From NCBI GenBank assembly GCA_963747755.1, contig CAVVGK010000018.1, positions 186,001 to 250,000 on the forward strand: DNA of 64,000 nucleotides, read 5' to 3'. Of this stretch, positions 61,054 to 64,000 are shown one piece after another. Both the position numbers and the translations under genes were made by a program. The stretch is from DATFVA01 sp963747755 (GTDB taxonomy: Bacteria; Bacteroidota; Ignavibacteria; Ignavibacteriales; Ignavibacteriaceae). How positions within the stretch are numbered: position 1 is the first letter of the stretch; the number at the start of each line of letters is the position of its first letter. The notes beneath the pieces are model-generated. The model saw nothing but the letters and a program-made list of their open reading frames with translations. It was not told the DNA's origin and did not search any database.

Positions 61054-61838
61054 TTGTCTGTCTCCGCTTTTTCGTAGAGATCCTTTATGTTGATTTTATA
61101 AAAAGGTTCGACGGGATCTTCGGAAGCAGGAGGAGGGTCTTCATTAATGGCCGAAGCGTTATTCCTGTCTTTCGAATCGGGATGTTTGCCGGGCCGCGCA
61201 AGATAAATAGCACCATAAATTCCAAGCAATATCATCAGCCCGGCTCCTTCAAAAGCCATCATATACTTTCCCATCAGAAGATGCCCTATTCTGTGCGAGG
61301 AATCCTGATCAGGAATAATAGTTTTTACAGGCCAGTCGGGGAACAGGAGAAATAGAAATACTAATATCACTGTCGCAGCTAAACCAATCCATGCCGCATA
61401 GGGTTTTATCGAAGTAAACATCGACATATCCATTCCCATATCCATACCGCCGTGTTCATCCTCATTATTATCATCGTCATTATGATGATGAGAATGGCCA
61501 TTCTGATTTTTCTTTTTCGGCAGTAGTCCCAGCGAAAAGAATTTCTCTATAAAAGGCATCTTCATTTTTGCCATCATATCGCCGCCGGGATCGTGTGAAA
61601 AGAGCACCATAAATAAAATCATCACGAGCATTCCGCCGATATACATCATAATCTGCAGCATACCGAGAAGATCAGCCATCAGGAGGATGAACAATCCTGC
61701 AACACCTATAAAAGAGGCCATGAGAAAAATTCCACTCCTGAACATACTCTTGGTTGTTGTCATACCGAGGGCGCCCGCCACCGAGATGAAGGCAAAAACT
61801 GCGAAGGCAAATATTTGAGCGGCTTCTCCTAAATTCAT
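61050..61838 (-). CDS. nuoJ: NuoJ subunit with a His/Met/acidic loop insertion
   Basis: 262 residues, long for NuoJ (usually about 165-200). The first three helices and YIGGMLVMILFMVLF are typical. Between TM3 and TM4 there is an extra loop of roughly 45 residues: GHSHHHNDDDNNEDEHGG, then MDMGMDMSM, which looks metal-binding. The final helices (YMMAFEGAGLMILLGIYGAIYLA) are normal. The tail ends in KINIKDLYEKAETDK. The insertion is conspicuous in an otherwise ordinary chain. It overlaps nuoH and nuoK by 4 bases each. Confidence 0.9.
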   Translation of the reverse strand: MNLGEAAQIFAFAVFAFISVAGALGMTTTKSMFRSGIFLMASFIGVAGLFILLMADLLGMLQIMMYIGGMLVMILFMVLFSHDPGGDMMAKMKMPFIEKFFSLGLLPKKKNQNGHSHHHNDDDNNEDEHGGMDMGMDMSMFTSIKPYAAWIGLAATVILVFLFLLFPDWPVKTIIPDQDSSHRIGHLLMGKYMMAFEGAGLMILLGIYGAIYLARPGKHPDSKDRNNASAINEDPPPASEDPVEPFYKINIKDLYEKAETDK

Positions 61839-62731
61839 TTTCCTCCAACTCCGAGTAAGATTAAACCTCCAACAATCAGCACATTAAGCAGCCCTACCGG
61901 GATCAGGATCTTCCAAGAAAGTTCAAGCATTTGTGCAGAACTTTTCAGTTTTATTTTTTGGCCTATCCACTTCATAAAGATCAAAACCGAAAAAGTTTTT
62001 ATTAACATCCATACAAAGCCCGGAAGAACGGGTCCGCTCCAACCGCCAAGGAATAAAACCGCACCCATGGCAGCAACAACGAACAAAATTCCAGCAAAAG
62101 AAATTCTCCACAATTTTCCGCGCCATCCGCCGTATGTACTGATTATCCCGTTGTTTAATTTGTCTGAAAATGGTTCAAGGAAAGGAGCGCGGTACACCTG
62201 CATCAATCCTGTGATCACGTATAAAGCAAAACCAAGGGGCTGCGAAACTATATACCATAATGAAGATTGTGAGTTGATGATATTCTGAGTGGACATTGAT
62301 TTAGCCATCATGATGGGACCAATTACTGCCAGTCCGAGCGGAACAACATAAGCGATTAGCTGGGCTACGATTCTGTAGCAGGATTCTAAAGTCTGTGAAA
62401 TGTTGCTGCCCCATCCTCCCAATGCAACAGCCAGAACCATGTAATCAACCACCACGATAAAATAAAATAAACCGATTCCTATGTCAGCTCCGACCAGGTA
62501 TCTGTCGATAGGTATTACAACTGAGGCGGCAGCCATGCTGATCAATGCTATAACGGGTGCTGTGTTATAGAGCCAGCTGTCGGGATGAGCAGGGTAAATA
62601 TTTTTAGCAGAGAGTTCAGCCGAGGGACCTTTTGCACTGATTATGTTGAGCCGTGGTTCAATCAGCAGAGTTAAAAACGTACCGGCTGAAAATAACAACA
62701 GGACTGAAATGAGATCGTACGTTATTCCCAA
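61835..62731 (-). CDS. nuoH: NuoH-like subunit lacking the quinone-site signatures
   Basis: 298 residues, shorter than the usual 320-345. It is recognised by GWGSNISQTLESCYRIVAQ, LYVITGLMQVYRAPF and the C-terminal LSWKILIPVGLLNVLI. The family motif ERKxxGRxQxRxGPNRxG is replaced by EPRLNIISAKGPSAELS (25-41). SYE becomes AYV (127-129). RxPFDLPEAESELVAG becomes RAPFLEPFSDKLNNG (181-195). These residues line the quinone channel in normal complex I, so quinone binding there is doubtful. It overlaps nuoJ by 4 bases and nuoA by 10. Confidence 0.85.
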   Translation of the reverse strand: MGITYDLISVLLLFSAGTFLTLLIEPRLNIISAKGPSAELSAKNIYPAHPDSWLYNTAPVIALISMAAASVVIPIDRYLVGADIGIGLFYFIVVVDYMVLAVALGGWGSNISQTLESCYRIVAQLIAYVVPLGLAVIGPIMMAKSMSTQNIINSQSSLWYIVSQPLGFALYVITGLMQVYRAPFLEPFSDKLNNGIISTYGGWRGKLWRISFAGILFVVAAMGAVLFLGGWSGPVLPGFVWMLIKTFSVLIFMKWIGQKIKLKSSAQMLELSWKILIPVGLLNVLIVGGLILLGVGGK

Positions 62732-63039
62732 TCGAGCCCCCCCATTCCCCAGGAATAAGCAATTCCGGATGACAGTATAGCAATGAAAACAAGCATATCC
62801 AGGAAGGCCTTCATCCCGATATCTGCAAATACCACCGCCCAGGGATACATAAATATCATTTCCATGTCAAACGAAAGAAAAATCAGGGAGAATGTTATAA
62901 ATGAAAAACGGTAATTATTCCATTTGGATGAATTCATTATCCACTCTTTCTGCTTTCGTGAAAAAGCGTAAAGCAGGAGGATAAAACCGGAAGAGGCAAG
63001 GATTACCAGACCTACTACAGAGTACCAGGTTAAAATCAT
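62722..63039 (-). CDS. nuoA: NuoA-like subunit, first gene of the membrane-arm operon
   Basis: 105 residues and three helices. The second-helix motif FDMEMIFMYPWAVVF is typical. The TM1-TM2 loop should contain PYECG, close to the quinone cavity, but reads KEWIMNSSKWNN instead. The start ATG at 63039 follows an AT-rich 100-base region, and a terminator of the previous gene lies at 63143-63172. It is therefore the first gene of its own operon A-H-J-K-L-M-N. NuoB, C, D and I, which normally follow nuoA, are absent. Confidence 0.88.
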   Translation of the reverse strand: MILTWYSVVGLVILASSGFILLLYAFSRKQKEWIMNSSKWNNYRFSFITFSLIFLSFDMEMIFMYPWAVVFADIGMKAFLDMLVFIAILSSGIAYSWGMGGLDWE

Positions 63040-63142
63040 TATAAGTTCTTTAATTTTATTTATTTACAAAATATATGAATACAGACTACTATTCTTTGTT
63101 CTGGGTCAAATAGGGCCGATCCTGCAGAGAGTGTAAACCGAC

Positions 63143-63172
63143 AAAAAAAAGGATGGCTGAACCATCCTTTGG
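63143..63172 (-). terminator. Intrinsic terminator between the Met-rich gene and nuoA
   Basis: On the minus strand AAAGGATGG / CCATCCTTT with a 5-base loop, followed by a T-run. It ends the transcript of the 63202-63612 gene and shows that nuoA starts a new unit. Confidence 0.9.
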
Positions 63173-63201
63173 AAAATATGTCAGAGTTCTCAGTTTAATG
63201 A

Positions 63202-63612
63202 TTAATTATTATTCTGATTTCCCATCATTCCGCCATGCCTCATCATACCACGGTTACCCATCATGCTTCTCATATAGTTCCACATCTGAGGATAATTTCC
63301 CATCATATTGTACATATAATTAGTGTATGAGGTATCCTGGTTAGCAATTGAGAACATATTATTCATCATCATTCTTCGTGCGTTCTGATTCTGCATCATA
63401 TAACCCATCATATCATTCATAGCTTCAGGATTATTGACCAATTCGTGCATGAAATTCCGCATCATCTGAGGATGTGAAATAATATCCTGTATTGCCTCAT
63501 TCTGTGTTTTCTGGTCTTTAAGCAATTGAGGGTCAGGTTTGTTCTGAGCAAACAGAATTGAAATACCTGCAATCAATAATATTACCATCGGGACAAAAAT
63601 TTTCGACTTCAT
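63202..63612 (-). CDS. Secreted Met- and Asn-rich protein
   Basis: 136 residues from ATG 63612, with AGGAGAAGG just upstream; the frame opens at 63630. Signal peptide MKSKIFVPMVILLIAGISIL. The mature part is unusually rich in Met (over 25 of about 115) and Asn/Gln, e.g. NDMMGYMMQNQNARRMMM and RSMMGNRGMMRHGGMMGNQ. Met-rich exported proteins often bind Cu(I) or Ag(I), so a copper buffer is plausible; this is inference. No family recognised. Its terminator separates it from nuoA. Confidence 0.7.
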   Translation of the reverse strand: MKSKIFVPMVILLIAGISILFAQNKPDPQLLKDQKTQNEAIQDIISHPQMMRNFMHELVNNPEAMNDMMGYMMQNQNARRMMMNNMFSIANQDTSYTNYMYNMMGNYPQMWNYMRSMMGNRGMMRHGGMMGNQNNN

Positions 63613-63740
63613 TTTTCCTTCTCCTTTCATAGGAATTTGTTTATCATATTGTCAAATCCCAGTTCAAATATATAACCCGGAGGCAGCCTTTGCATTACAG
63701 AATTTTGATATTTTGTTATAGATTTTGAAATGCAAGGTTT

Positions 63741-63860
63741 ATTCCCTGCGGGAATAGGGAAACTTCTTTGGATGATGCAATTACAGATATTTATTCCCTA
63801 CGGGAATACTACAGATTGAAAATTGAAAATTGAAGATTGACTCCCTACGGAAAGATTAGC
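63741..63860. repeat. ATTCCC..GGGAAT palindromes at the right edge
   Basis: ATTCCCTGCGGGAAT at 63741-63755 and ATTCCCTACGGGAAT at 63793-63807; then CAGATTGAAAATTGAAAATT and a half copy CTCCCTACGGAAAG at 63841. The same palindrome begins the two composite modules at 15677 and 23959. In 63613-64000 I see no gene. Confidence 0.8.
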
Positions 63861-64000
63861 TACCATCATAATACCTAAGGGAATGAGCTGTGATATACGG
63901 CAAAAATATTTAATTATTTTATTAGAATTTATGCCCTTGTTAAGTTATACGGCGCAGCATTTAATTACTTTAAAATTACCGGACAATCAAACCCCTCACT

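Overview
The window reads as a chromosomal segment from a bacterium of the Bacteroidota-Chlorobiota-Ignavibacteria lineage, most likely an ignavibacterial relative. The evidence is: a secreted deacetylase with a C-terminal type IX secretion sorting domain (NYPNPFNP followed by a SGAYYYRL strand), -7 promoter elements of the TAnnTTTG kind, an M23 peptidase with HLC in place of HxH, WD40/BNR-type secreted propeller proteins, and many short intergenic palindromic repeats. I see no rRNA, tRNA, insertion sequence, phage gene or CRISPR array.

Layout. 1-11.6 kb is housekeeping and envelope genes: M23 peptidase, MscS channel, signal peptidase I, an M16 peptidase pair, a YibQ-like protein, crotonase, an outer-membrane protein and a PLP decarboxylase. 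10.7-14.2 kb holds a NarL-type two-component operon with two unknown partner genes and, beside it, two tandem candidate small RNAs. Their promoters share an 18-base palindrome with the kinase operon promoter. 14.2-15.6 kb is the T9SS cargo deacetylase. 16.2-23.8 kb is one minus-strand arsenic and thiol-redox island: chrA, ccdA, two thioredoxins, a thioredoxin-like protein, a COG0701 permease, acr3, arsC, arsR, arsM, a 47-residue Cys-rich protein and a second arsR. It is bracketed by two copies of the same composite repeat in direct orientation. 24.3-44 kb is mixed metabolism and envelope: esterase, M15 peptidase, FKBP, fructosamine kinase, LMW phosphatase, ferredoxin, YjbQ, a 1.1-kb-residue BNR protein, a Ser/Thr kinase with TPRs, M28 peptidase, a PD40 protein and a feoA-feoB-fur-MBL operon. 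44-54 kb carries two related PAS histidine kinases, citrate synthase and a 1593-residue AMP-binding/GNAT fusion.

54.4-63.6 kb ends with a cytochrome c and a self-contained operon nuoA-H-J-K-L-M-N that encodes only membrane subunits of complex I. The quinone-site motifs of NuoH and NuoA are missing, NuoN is split into two overlapping frames, and several channel residues of NuoN and NuoL are changed. A terminator upstream of nuoA shows the missing peripheral subunits are not simply cut off at the window edge.

The best candidates for something undescribed are (1) the two-component system with its twin small RNAs at 13.75-14.16 kb, (2) the quinone-module-free complex-I-like operon, (3) the Cys-rich mini-protein in the arsenic operon and the repeats that bracket the island, and (4) the unassigned 700-residue centre of the 1593-residue fusion.
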